DNA from: DASPOJ01 sp049790315
GTDB taxonomy: Bacteria > Acidobacteriota > Terriglobia > Acidiferrales > UBA7541
DNA: 64,000 nt
Reading direction: 5' to 3'
Assembly (NCBI GenBank): GCA_049790315.1
Contig: JBAQYV010000177.1
Span: 1 to 64,000 of the forward strand
In this document: positions 36,168-44,203 of the stretch, in pieces
Numbering within the stretch: the first letter of the stretch is position 1
Layout: the number at the start of each line of letters is the position of its first letter
The notes under the pieces: model-generated
What the model was told of the DNA's origin: nothing
The model's database searches: none
What the model saw: only the letters and a program-made list of their open reading frames with translations
Program-made: the position numbers and the translations under genes

Positions 36168-37252
36168 CGGAATCGAAGCCTTCCGCGACGCCCAATGCTT
36201 GTGCCGGAATGAGCGAGCGATTGCTGCTGTATGTCGCCAATGAACTTGATCCGCAAGAACGCGCGGCCGTCGAAACGCACATGCGAGATTGCGCGGCGTG
36301 CACCGCGGCTTACGAGCGAGAGCAGCAACTGCTGGATTGGATCGCATCGGCTGAACCGGCGAAGGAGCTCGACAGCTCCGGCGTGATGCTGGCGCGTTCG
36401 CGCGGCGAGCTGGGGCAAGCGCTCGACGAAGCCGATCAAGCGCGGCGCGAGCAACTGCCCTGGTTCGCGCGACTCAGAAGTTTCGCATGGCTGCCGAAAA
36501 TTCGCAGCGCGTGGGCGCTGCATCCGGCGTTGAGCAGCATCGTGCTTCTCGGCTTGGGATTCGCGCTGGGAGTGGGCGTGCCGGAATGGGTGCGCGTGAA
36601 TTCGTCGCCAGCGCCGGGCAGACCGGCAGTGGTGGTGAATGCGGCGCCGCGAATTTCCGAGCAAGCTTTGCAAAATGTCGGCTCGGTCGGGCTGAATTGG
36701 GAAACGCCCGAAGGCTCCTCGTCACCGCGCGTGCAACTGCAATTAAATTCGGACAACCCGATGCACGTTGAAGGCAGCCCGGACGATGCCGACGTGGAAC
36801 GCGTGCTGACATTTGTGGTGGCGAACGGACGGCGCTTCGATCCCGGCGTGCTTCTGGATTCGGTGGATCTGCTGACGACGCGCGTATCCGATCCGTCGGT
36901 GCGGCGCGCGCTGTGTGTGGCTGCGCGCAAAGATCCGAATCCCGGCGTGCGGCTGAAGGCCATCGAGGGGCTGCGCGGCTATGCCCGCGATGCCCAGGTG
37001 CAGCAAGCGCTGCTTGACGCGCTCAGCCACGACGACAATTCCGGCGTGCGTATTGAAGCCGTAAATGCGCTGAACATCGCGCTTTCAAGCGTGGGCGAAG
37101 AGGGCGGCGGCTCGACTTCGGCCGTGAATCCGCGCGTGGTGCAAGTGCTGCGCCACAGCGCGCAAAACGACACGAATCATTACGTTCGCATGACGGCGAC
37201 TTCGGCATTGCAGCAGATCGCCGCGAATGACGCGACGCGGCCGGCACCGTAG
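36164..37252 (+). CDS. Membrane anti-sigma factor with periplasmic HEAT repeats
   Basis: The GTG at 36164 overlaps the sigma stop and has GGGAGG at 36152-36157. The 362-residue product has a cytoplasmic zinc-finger anti-sigma domain (H39, C43, C46 in ETHMRDCAAC), a transmembrane helix at about 121-141, a Pro/Ala-rich stalk, and a C-terminal part made of HEAT-like repeats. Examples are SVRRALCVAARKDPNPGVRL, then KAIEGLRGYARDAQVQQALL, and DTNHYVRMTATSALQQIA. HEAT repeats bind proteins or peptides, so this is a candidate periplasmic sensor domain. A HEAT domain fused to an anti-sigma factor is unusual. Confidence 0.85.
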   Translation: MTESKPSATPNACAGMSERLLLYVANELDPQERAAVETHMRDCAACTAAYEREQQLLDWIASAEPAKELDSSGVMLARSRGELGQALDEADQARREQLPWFARLRSFAWLPKIRSAWALHPALSSIVLLGLGFALGVGVPEWVRVNSSPAPGRPAVVVNAAPRISEQALQNVGSVGLNWETPEGSSSPRVQLQLNSDNPMHVEGSPDDADVERVLTFVVANGRRFDPGVLLDSVDLLTTRVSDPSVRRALCVAARKDPNPGVRLKAIEGLRGYARDAQVQQALLDALSHDDNSGVRIEAVNALNIALSSVGEEGGGSTSAVNPRVVQVLRHSAQNDTNHYVRMTATSALQQIAANDATRPAP

Positions 37253-37261
37253 AGATATCGC

Positions 37262-39184
37262 ATGCTTACAAGAGACGCTATTTCACGGCGCGCGCGACAC
37301 TCGATTTGGCCGCTCGGCCTGCCGGCGGCATTTCTATCCGCGCTATTCTGCGTAATGCCCGCCGCCGCGCGCACGCACCACCGCACCGCTGGCCCTCCCC
37401 CCGACGTTCGTCAAGTGAGCACCGAAAAATCCGGCAGGGTAGCGACGCATCCCGGCCTGCGCCTGCGTCTCGCGACCGACGTCGGCGACGTCCAGATTTT
37501 TACGGACTCGACCGACGAGATTCGCTACACCGTTCGCATCTCAACGGACGCGAGCCAACCCGGCGGCGAGGATTTGATTCAGCACTACACCATCACGACG
37601 CATACCACCGATTTTGGCGTGCAGCTCACGGGCTCGGCGCCGGCGAACACGCCGGAAGACGCGCTGTGGGTGAACTATGAAATTCATGTGCCTCGCCACT
37701 ACAGTCTGGACGTTGCGACGCGGGCCGGAAATATCCAGACGCAAGATATCGATGGGCGCATTTCGCTTACCACGGGCGGGGGCAACATCACGGCCGGGCG
37801 CGTCGGTCCGATGTGGCAAGCGCGAGATTCTTCGATGCGTATTGGCGACAATTATTCCGCGCGGCTGGAAACGCAAGGCGGCCACATCACTGTCGGCAAC
37901 GTTTCAGGAGATCTGCACGCGTCGACAGCCGGAGGCCACATTTCGACCGGAGATGTCCGCGGGCAAGTTGTGCTGCACACGGGCGGCGGACACATTCACA
38001 CGGGGTCGGTGGCAGGCGGCCAACTCGGAACCGATGGCGGCAACATCGTCGTGGAACGTTCCAGCGCGGGCCTGGTGGTCACAACAGCGGGCGGGCAAAT
38101 TAGCGTTGGTGAAGTCACCGGAGGACCGGTGCATGCCAGAACCGGCGGCGGCGCGGTGCGCATCGCGCGCGTCACAGGACCCACTGAAGTGCAATCGACG
38201 CGCGGGAATATCGCGCTCACGTGCCTTGAAGGACCGTTGCACGCCTCGACTTCCGACGGAACAATCACCGCTTGGTTCCTTGACGAGCCGGCGGAACACG
38301 CTGGCCCAAGCGATCAGTCCGGTCCCGCGGCAACGCGGCGCGCTCATCATGATGTCGCGCCTTCCGAACTTGAATCGGGGCAAGGAGATATCGTGGTGTA
38401 TCTGCCGCGCGAATTGCCGCTGACGATTGAGGCTACCGTCGAGCAGAGTCCGCTGCATCAGATCGTCGCCGATCCATCACTTCCGATGAAAGTGAATTAC
38501 CAACCAGGGCCAGACGGCGCGGTGCGCGAGCAATGCGATTTGAACGGCGGCGGCGATGTGCTTCGATTGAAAGCCGATTCCGGGAACATCGTATTGAAAT
38601 ATGGAGATCCTGCCGCGGCGTTGCGCTACTCAGAGCAGCAAATGGAGCAGCTCCGAGACCAAATGGAATTGCAGATGGAATCGCAAGTGCAAACGCTGCT
38701 GAACGCCGACACACTGAAACAAATCGCTCGGCAAGCCGACAAAACCGATTTGCACCAAGAAATTCAGAGCCAAGTGCAGGCGACTGTGCGGCAAGCGCAG
38801 CAACAAGCTCAGCAAGCGCAACGGCAAGCGCAGGCCGCGATGCAGGAGGAAGGGCGCTTCGAGCGACTGACGATGCGCCTGGAAGAGATGTGGTGGGGCG
38901 ACGTACACGTAGATGCCGATGCGCAGCAAAAGAAATTGATAACACAAGTCACGCCGGCTTATCCGGATGTGGCGCGAGAGGCGGGAGTCGAAGGCACGGT
39001 GACGCTACGGGTGGAAATCGGACAGGATGGAACGGTGCAGGACATCGAGCCTATTTCGGGGCCGCCACTTCTGGCGCGGGCGGCCGAAGAAGCCGTGGCG
39101 CAATGGCGTTACGCGCCGACGCTGGTGGACGGCAATCCGGTAAACGTGGTGACGACGGTCTCCGTGGAATTTCATTTGAAATAG
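37262..39184 (+). CDS. Exported DUF4097-like beta-repeat protein with Gln-rich coiled coil and TonB C-terminal domain
   Basis: The 640-residue protein starts 9 bases after the anti-sigma gene. Residues about 1-37 are a signal peptide ending in AAA-R. Residues about 60-440 hold a repetitive beta domain of DUF4097 type (GGNITAGRVG, QGGHITVGNVSGDL, AGGHISTGDVRG, TGGGHIHTGSVAGG). A Gln/Ala-rich coiled coil lies at about 465-550. A TonB C-terminal domain follows from about 563: PAYPDVAREAGVEGTVTLRV, then EEAVAQWRYAPT. There is no N-terminal TM of classic TonB. I infer an envelope-spanning linker or sensor; the architecture is rare. Confidence 0.82.
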   Translation: MLTRDAISRRARHSIWPLGLPAAFLSALFCVMPAAARTHHRTAGPPPDVRQVSTEKSGRVATHPGLRLRLATDVGDVQIFTDSTDEIRYTVRISTDASQPGGEDLIQHYTITTHTTDFGVQLTGSAPANTPEDALWVNYEIHVPRHYSLDVATRAGNIQTQDIDGRISLTTGGGNITAGRVGPMWQARDSSMRIGDNYSARLETQGGHITVGNVSGDLHASTAGGHISTGDVRGQVVLHTGGGHIHTGSVAGGQLGTDGGNIVVERSSAGLVVTTAGGQISVGEVTGGPVHARTGGGAVRIARVTGPTEVQSTRGNIALTCLEGPLHASTSDGTITAWFLDEPAEHAGPSDQSGPAATRRAHHDVAPSELESGQGDIVVYLPRELPLTIEATVEQSPLHQIVADPSLPMKVNYQPGPDGAVREQCDLNGGGDVLRLKADSGNIVLKYGDPAAALRYSEQQMEQLRDQMELQMESQVQTLLNADTLKQIARQADKTDLHQEIQSQVQATVRQAQQQAQQAQRQAQAAMQEEGRFERLTMRLEEMWWGDVHVDADAQQKKLITQVTPAYPDVAREAGVEGTVTLRVEIGQDGTVQDIEPISGPPLLARAAEEAVAQWRYAPTLVDGNPVNVVTTVSVEFHLK

Positions 39185-39286
39185 CGGCACGCGGTTGAGA
39201 ATGTAATGGAATCGATCGGCCAGAAACTGTGACGGCAGCGGGCCCCGCAATCGAGAACGAGTAAATTTCAAAGCGGAGGTGCGAGC

Positions 39287-40048
39287 ATGCGCGTAATGCG
39301 GTTTGTGACGATGGTAGCGCTCGGGACCTTGACGGCGGCTGCGTGGACAGCGACATGCCGCGCGAACGATGAAGTGTTCGATCGCGTCGTGCCGCTACCG
39401 GCGGCCAATTCGTTCGAGTTGCAAAACGTGAATGGATCGGTCGACGTGGAAGGCTGGGATCGCAACGACGTGGAAATCCACGCCGTGAAAACGACGAAGA
39501 GCGGCAAAGCAGATCTGGATCGCGTGCGCATCGAAGTGCAATCCGCAGCGGGGCGCGTCTCGGTGCAAACCGTTTATCCGAAGGACGACAGCGTGGAGGT
39601 GGCGATCGCGTACACGATTCATGTGCCGCAGCGCGTGCTGTTGCGCCAGGTGACGACCGTCAACGGCGACATTCGAGTTCACGGCGTGGACGCAACGGGC
39701 ACGCTTCGTTCCGTAAATGGCGATGTGGAGGCTTATGACAGCACCGGCTCGCTTTCCGCCCAGACCACCAACGGCAATATTCGCCTGGAGCTTTGCAGCT
39801 TGACGGATTCTCCGCTGAACGCCCAAACCGTGAACGGGTCGATCATCGTCGCCTTGCCGCCAGGCTCCGGCGCTTCGCTCGATGCCCGCTCGCTCAACGG
39901 TGAAGTTAAGTCCGATCTGCCCTTCGCGGGCGATTCTTCGGGGCGCCGCGAATTTCATGGCCTGCTTGGAGCCGGCGGCACATCGATGCGGCTGCGAACC
40001 GTGAACGGCTCGATTCACATCATGGCGTTCAACGAAAATTCGCAGTAG
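39287..40048 (+). CDS. Exported DUF4097 beta-repeat protein (left module)
   Basis: The 253-residue protein has a signal peptide (about 1-26, ending TCRA-ND) and a beta-solenoid-like DUF4097 domain with repeats centred on VNG: LQNVNGSVDVEG, VTTVNGDIRVHG, LRSVNGDVEAYD, TTNGNIRLELCS, AQTVNGSIIVAL and RTVNGSIHIMA. GGAGG precedes the ATG. DUF4097 proteins are called putative adhesins, and in Acidobacteria they often sit by ECF sigma genes. It is probably periplasmic or cell-surface; the ligand is unknown. Confidence 0.85.
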   Translation: MRVMRFVTMVALGTLTAAAWTATCRANDEVFDRVVPLPAANSFELQNVNGSVDVEGWDRNDVEIHAVKTTKSGKADLDRVRIEVQSAAGRVSVQTVYPKDDSVEVAIAYTIHVPQRVLLRQVTTVNGDIRVHGVDATGTLRSVNGDVEAYDSTGSLSAQTTNGNIRLELCSLTDSPLNAQTVNGSIIVALPPGSGASLDARSLNGEVKSDLPFAGDSSGRREFHGLLGAGGTSMRLRTVNGSIHIMAFNENSQ

Positions 40049-40122
40049 AAAATCGACGCCAAGGCTTTGGCGCCTCGCTCACCCCGCCCCTCGCGCGCCG
40101 TCGAAACGGTGAGGAGGGCAAC

Positions 40123-41112
40123 ATGAAAATTCGCAGTGCTTCCATGCTTACCGGCGTCGCGCTCGCCGCGATTCTTGCGGCTTCTATTCCCGGCGGACTT
40201 CGATCTCAGGAGCAACCGGCGCCTTTACCCGCGCCGCCGACAGGTCCAGAGATGGCTGACGCGCCGCATATCACAGGATTGCCGGCGCTAGTCGAAAACG
40301 GTTCCGGCTGGCTTGGCGTGGCCATCGAAGAAGTGAGCTCCGACAAAGCGAAAGAATTAAAACTGCCCGCGGATCGCGGCGTGTTGTTGTCTGAAGTTCA
40401 GGATGATTCGCCAGCGGCGAAAGGGGGATTGCAATCCGGCGACGTGATCACGGAGTTCGACGGAGAGCGCGTGGAGGGAACATTGGCGTTTCGCCGCATG
40501 GTGCGAGAAACGCCACCCGGCAGGTCCATTGAACTCGCTTATTGGCGCGACGGGCACTCGGCCACGGCCAGCGTCGAGTTAGTGAGCCTGGGCAGCCAGA
40601 TGCGGGACCAAGCGCGGCAGATGGCGGATCAAGCGCGCAAATTTGCCCAACAACAAGTGAATCAACAGATGGGCCAACAACAAATGCAGCAACAGATGGC
40701 GCAGCTTGGACAGGAAATGGCGCAGCAGCCATTCGTGTTGAGCTTCCCTGAAGATGCCGGCATTTTCGCCGGTGCTACGCCTTCGCTCGGATTTGGCGCG
40801 CTCAATCTTTCGGGCCAACTGGGAAATTACTTCGGTGCGCCGGATGGACAGGGCGTGCTGGTGAGCGAAGTGCGCGATTCGACGCCCGCATCGGAAGCCG
40901 GACTGCAGGCGGGTGATGTGATCACGAAACTCGACGGTGAACGCGTCCACAATGCCGGCGAGCTGCGCCAACAATTGGCCGCGAAGCGCGACGACAAATC
41001 CGTTACGCTGACGATTCTTCGCAAAGGATCGGAGCTTTCGATTCCGATCGAGCCGCAAGCGGCGAATCCGCCGAAGGCCGCGACAGACATCAATCGTCAC
41101 GTGGCGATGTAG
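40123..41112 (+). CDS. Exported protein with two PDZ domains flanking a Gln-rich coiled coil
   Basis: The 329-residue product has a signal peptide (about 1-30). PDZ 1 (about 55-145) contains GWLGVAIEEVSSDKAKELKL and GGLQSGDVITEFDGERVEG. A Gln/Met-rich coiled coil covers about 150-205, and PDZ 2 (about 225-315) contains GQGVLVSEVRDSTPASEAGL and QAGDVITKLDGERVHNAGEL. There is no protease domain, so it is not DegP/DegS itself; it may bind C-termini of envelope proteins as an adaptor. GAGGAGGG precedes the ATG. It closes the left sigma module and is followed by a terminator candidate. Confidence 0.85.
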   Translation: MKIRSASMLTGVALAAILAASIPGGLRSQEQPAPLPAPPTGPEMADAPHITGLPALVENGSGWLGVAIEEVSSDKAKELKLPADRGVLLSEVQDDSPAAKGGLQSGDVITEFDGERVEGTLAFRRMVRETPPGRSIELAYWRDGHSATASVELVSLGSQMRDQARQMADQARKFAQQQVNQQMGQQQMQQQMAQLGQEMAQQPFVLSFPEDAGIFAGATPSLGFGALNLSGQLGNYFGAPDGQGVLVSEVRDSTPASEAGLQAGDVITKLDGERVHNAGELRQQLAAKRDDKSVTLTILRKGSELSIPIEPQAANPPKAATDINRHVAM

Positions 41113-41145
41113 CTCCGGCCGTCGAAACCGCGCGAAAAACATTTC

Positions 41146-41183
41146 GGACCGCCCGCGTTGCGTGAGGGCGGCCCGAGAATTTT
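41146..41183. terminator. bidirectional terminator between the two sigma modules
   Basis: GGACCGCCC (41146-41154) and GGGCGGCCC (41166-41174) pair with one mismatch around an 11-base loop, and GAGAATTTT follows on the plus strand. It lies in the 106-base gap between convergent stops at 41112 and 41219, where both modules would need to end. Confidence 0.5.
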
Positions 41184-41218
41184 ATGCTGTCGTTTTCTTC
41201 GCGCGAGACTTCCGGCGT

Positions 41219-41938
41219 CTATTGACGCTCGACAACCACCCTTGACGCGGGGACTTCCAAACGCACGAGCTTGTGGCTGGCGTCGCAAAATAAGTGAATT
41301 TCAAGATCAGCCGACTTGACCATGAGTTCCGAAAGTCCACCGCTCGATCCGCTCTCCGCGGTGACTTTAATCGTCCCTGGCGTGATGTCCTGGGGGATCA
41401 GCACGGGAAAGGTTTGTTCGCCGCCGGCGGCCCAATCGTAGACGCGGGCAAGAACCGCGTATTGCTCGTAAAGATTGTTGTCGAGCACGACGACGCGCGG
41501 CGATATGAACTTAAAATCCTGATGGTAAGGATGGCCGCTGCCGAAATCCGTGAGCGTCTTCGCGGTGCCATTGTCGAAATCCACCTGGCCCGACGCTTTC
41601 TTCGGAGATTCAGCCGACCAAGCGTAGTGAATCGCCGTGCCGTCGGGAGCCAAATGCAATTCGCCGGTGGTCTTCATGTCGTCGCCGTTGGGAGTACGCG
41701 CTTGGGTCGTGCCGCGCACGATCCACTTTCCTTCGGAGGAAGAAATCTCAAATTCCTCCGTGCCGATCGTTTGACCGGAAAGCAGTATTTTGAATTTTCC
41801 TTTGTCCGCGGCCATCACCGAGGCGGACGCGGAAGAATTCGACTGCGCGCGCGCCACCACCGCGGCGTGCTCCGCTCCAAACCAGGCGACGCTGCTGAAT
41901 GCGACAACGACAAGCGCGATACGCGCGGCGTTTTTCAT
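41219..41938 (-). CDS. Exported protein, DUF3108/DUF6134-like, unknown function
   Basis: The 239-residue product has a signal peptide (MKNAARIALVVVAFSSVAWF to about residue 32) and an all-beta mature part. This includes GKFKILLSGQTIGTEEFEIS, a GELHLAPDGTAIHYAW segment and a closing LVRLEVPASRVVVERQ. It resembles DUF3108-type periplasmic beta proteins; that assignment is tentative. The ATG overlaps the shikimate kinase stop (ATGA), so it belongs to the right sigma module operon. Confidence 0.65.
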   Translation of the reverse strand: MKNAARIALVVVAFSSVAWFGAEHAAVVARAQSNSSASASVMAADKGKFKILLSGQTIGTEEFEISSSEGKWIVRGTTQARTPNGDDMKTTGELHLAPDGTAIHYAWSAESPKKASGQVDFDNGTAKTLTDFGSGHPYHQDFKFISPRVVVLDNNLYEQYAVLARVYDWAAGGEQTFPVLIPQDITPGTIKVTAESGSSGGLSELMVKSADLEIHLFCDASHKLVRLEVPASRVVVERQ

Positions 41939-42546
41939 GCGATCACCCTGCCTGATTTTGAATTGAATGCCAACGGGCCGTCGCCATCGAAAATCCCGAG
42001 CGCGCGAATTTTTTCGACGGCATCGCGCGGATCGGAAGCTCCCGCAACGCGATAATCGGCCTGCTGGTAGAACGGGAGGCGCTCATCATAAAGTTTGCGG
42101 AAGCTGGCTTCATCGCGAAATAACGGGCGGTCAGGCATGAGTACGCAACGCGCGAGGAGTTCTTCCACCGGACAATCGAGCCACAGAACTACGGCGCCTG
42201 AATCGCGAAGGAGCGCCACGTTGCGCGGCTGAGCGAAGGTGCCGCCGCCGAGGGCCAGCACGAACGGCGATTCCTGGCCAGCCGCGGCTCCCAGTACGCG
42301 CACCAAGCATTCGAGCTCGACGTCTCGAAACGCGGGCTCGCCACTGCGCGAAAATATTTCAGCGATGGGATGGCCGGCGTAGCGCTCGATTTCCTCGTCA
42401 AGGTCGACGAAGCGCCACGCAAGTTGCGCGGCCAGAAGTTTGCCGATGGTGGTTTTGCCGGAACCCATGAACCCGGCAAGGCAGGCGATCCTGCGCCGGG
42501 ACGAGACCCCGGATGAAATCGAGTTGGAATGTCGCGATTCGGACAA
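41935..42546 (-). CDS. aroK: Shikimate kinase
   Basis: The 203-residue P-loop kinase has Walker A in GFMGSGKTTIGKLLA, the shikimate-binding Asp in DLDEEIERYAG, ALGGGTFAQ (the Gly-rich substrate loop), and a lid with LMPDRPLFRDE. It phosphorylates shikimate in chorismate synthesis. An N-terminal extension of about 20 Ser/Arg-rich residues precedes the fold. It sits inside an ECF sigma/DUF4097 operon and not with aroB or other aro genes; it starts 14 bases after the DUF4097 stop and overlaps the next gene by 4 bases. Confidence 0.92.
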   Translation of the reverse strand: MSESRHSNSISSGVSSRRRIACLAGFMGSGKTTIGKLLAAQLAWRFVDLDEEIERYAGHPIAEIFSRSGEPAFRDVELECLVRVLGAAAGQESPFVLALGGGTFAQPRNVALLRDSGAVVLWLDCPVEELLARCVLMPDRPLFRDEASFRKLYDERLPFYQQADYRVAGASDPRDAVEKIRALGIFDGDGPLAFNSKSGRVIA

Positions 42547-42560
42547 GTGATCCGAAGCGC

Positions 42561-43436
42561 CTAGTCGCGCTTCAGAATCTTAATTGTACCACTGAAGGAC
42601 GAGAGCTCGACTTTGGCGCTGCCCTGATTGACCGAGCCGAACAAGCCATTGCCAAATTTCGGCGGCTTCGCTTTGCCGTGCGTATCGGGCTTCACAGGAG
42701 CTTCATTGATCACTTTGCCGTAGAGCGAGCTGGCGGTCACGTCAAACGAATCGGTGGGCGCGAATCGGACTTCGATCGTGCCGGTAGAATTTTTCAGCAC
42801 ATAGATGCCGAGGCGCAGGAAATTTCCGTCGAACAAAATATTGCCCGACGAAGTTTGGATGCGCACGCTATCCATCGAAGGCTGGAGCAATTGGAAACTG
42901 CCGCCGATGGAATTGGCGTCAAGGCTTCCGGCGCAACGCGTGCAGACGAGCGAGCCGTCAACACTCTTGACGACCAAATATCCGTCGACGTCGGAAAGCT
43001 GAAGATTGGCGCCCACGGTGTCAAACGTCATATTGCCGTGCACGCTCTCCACGACGACGCTGCCCGAATCGGTTTGCACTTGCAGCGCGCTCTCCTGCGG
43101 AACCGTGATGACGTAATTCGCCACGAGCTCCTGCGGAGTGGCGTTGTCGCCGGTGATCTCGGTCTCGGCCTCGATGCGGTCATCGGCTTGTTCGGTCGAA
43201 ATCTCGATCTTGTCGCTCGCATAATCGGCGACGATCTTTACTTCATTTTTCTCCCACGACTTCACCTGCACCTGGCCGCTTGCGTTGTGCAGCGTCACCA
43301 GAGGCTTTCCCGTCACCGGGAAATGGCGTTCAAAGTGGCGCGATTGTGAGTAGGCGGGAGCGCCCAAAAACAGCAGCGCGCCTCCGACAACGATAGGCAT
43401 TGCCGCAAAATTCCTGATTGATCGCATGGCTTTCAT
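42561..43436 (-). CDS. Exported DUF4097 beta-repeat protein (right module)
   Basis: The 291-residue protein has a signal peptide (about 1-31, ending APAYS-Q) and a DUF4097-like beta domain. It begins FPVTGKPLVTLHNASGQVQV, has SGSVVVESVHGNMTFDTVGA and YLVVKSVDGSLVCTRC, and ends KVELSSFSGTIKILKRD. A Cys pair (CTRC) is present. The start overlaps the anti-sigma stop (ATGA), showing coupling. It is a counterpart of the left-module DUF4097 protein but clearly diverged from it. Confidence 0.85.
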   Translation of the reverse strand: MKAMRSIRNFAAMPIVVGGALLFLGAPAYSQSRHFERHFPVTGKPLVTLHNASGQVQVKSWEKNEVKIVADYASDKIEISTEQADDRIEAETEITGDNATPQELVANYVITVPQESALQVQTDSGSVVVESVHGNMTFDTVGANLQLSDVDGYLVVKSVDGSLVCTRCAGSLDANSIGGSFQLLQPSMDSVRIQTSSGNILFDGNFLRLGIYVLKNSTGTIEVRFAPTDSFDVTASSLYGKVINEAPVKPDTHGKAKPPKFGNGLFGSVNQGSAKVELSSFSGTIKILKRD

Positions 43437-44116
43437 CTTCCTCCGACTGCGCTCCGATCCATCGCTACGGCCAGAAGCTGGGCTTTCTGCTGGTACGCAT
43501 CGTAGAGGTATTCGCGGGCCATTTCGTTATCGGGTTGTTCGCGGACACTCTTTTCACACACGGCAATAAAGTTGTCAATCTGACCGAGGTCGTGGTGCAA
43601 CTCTTCAGCTACCTGCGGATCACGTTGCGGCAGCGACACGATGGCGGCTTCGGACGCGTCGAGGGAACCCGCCGTCTGTGATTCGCCTATTTGCGCCTGT
43701 AGCATGGGCGCGGCAATCGGTTCGAGCACGGCGCTCGCCGTGGGCGAATTGGTCTTAACGCCACCCACGCCCAAAATACCCGCTGCAATCACCGCGATGC
43801 CAAGCACGGCGCTCGCGATCGCCGGGCGCTGAAACGCCGCCCACCAGTTGGCGCGCACTGGCCCGCGCGCATCCGCGGGCTCGTGAATTCTTCCTTCGGC
43901 CTCAAGTTCCGCGCGAATGCGCGTCCACAACCATTCCGGCGGCGCCACTTCCTCGCGCGCCATTTCAAGCGCGACCGCGCCAATCGCGCGAAAATCGGCC
44001 TGGAGCGCCCGACAATCGGCGCACTCCGCCATGTGGATAGCCATCGCTTCCGGCAGGGGGCTATCCGGCTCTCGCTCTAAAATTTTCTCTAATTCATGAC
44101 ACGACATATCTGACAT
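43433..44116 (-). CDS. Membrane anti-sigma factor (right module)
   Basis: The 227-residue product has an N-terminal zinc-finger anti-sigma domain (CHELEKILE, then HMAECADC), a cytoplasmic stretch and one transmembrane helix (about 93-113, AIASAVLGIAVIAAGILGVG). A periplasmic tail ends in a helical segment, NDEMAREYLYDAYQQKAQLL-like. The AAGGA before the ATG is close to the first start. It lies downstream of the ECF gene on the same strand, 87 bases away, and overlaps the DUF4097 gene. It has no HEAT repeats, unlike the left module. Confidence 0.87.
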   Translation of the reverse strand: MSDMSCHELEKILEREPDSPLPEAMAIHMAECADCRALQADFRAIGAVALEMAREEVAPPEWLWTRIRAELEAEGRIHEPADARGPVRANWWAAFQRPAIASAVLGIAVIAAGILGVGGVKTNSPTASAVLEPIAAPMLQAQIGESQTAGSLDASEAAIVSLPQRDPQVAEELHHDLGQIDNFIAVCEKSVREQPDNEMAREYLYDAYQQKAQLLAVAMDRSAVGGR

Positions 44117-44203
44117 CCGTCCTTCGATTTGCCGCTGGTTTCGTACTCGATCGCTTTGCGTGGCCCCGGTCCCGATTTCCGATCCTAATTAATCCGATGT
44201 CGT

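Noticed and set aside
38790..38850. CAG/CAA-rich repeat resembling a microsatellite or CRISPR-like array
   Set aside because: It is the codon run of the Gln/Ala coiled coil in an intact protein; there are no spacers.
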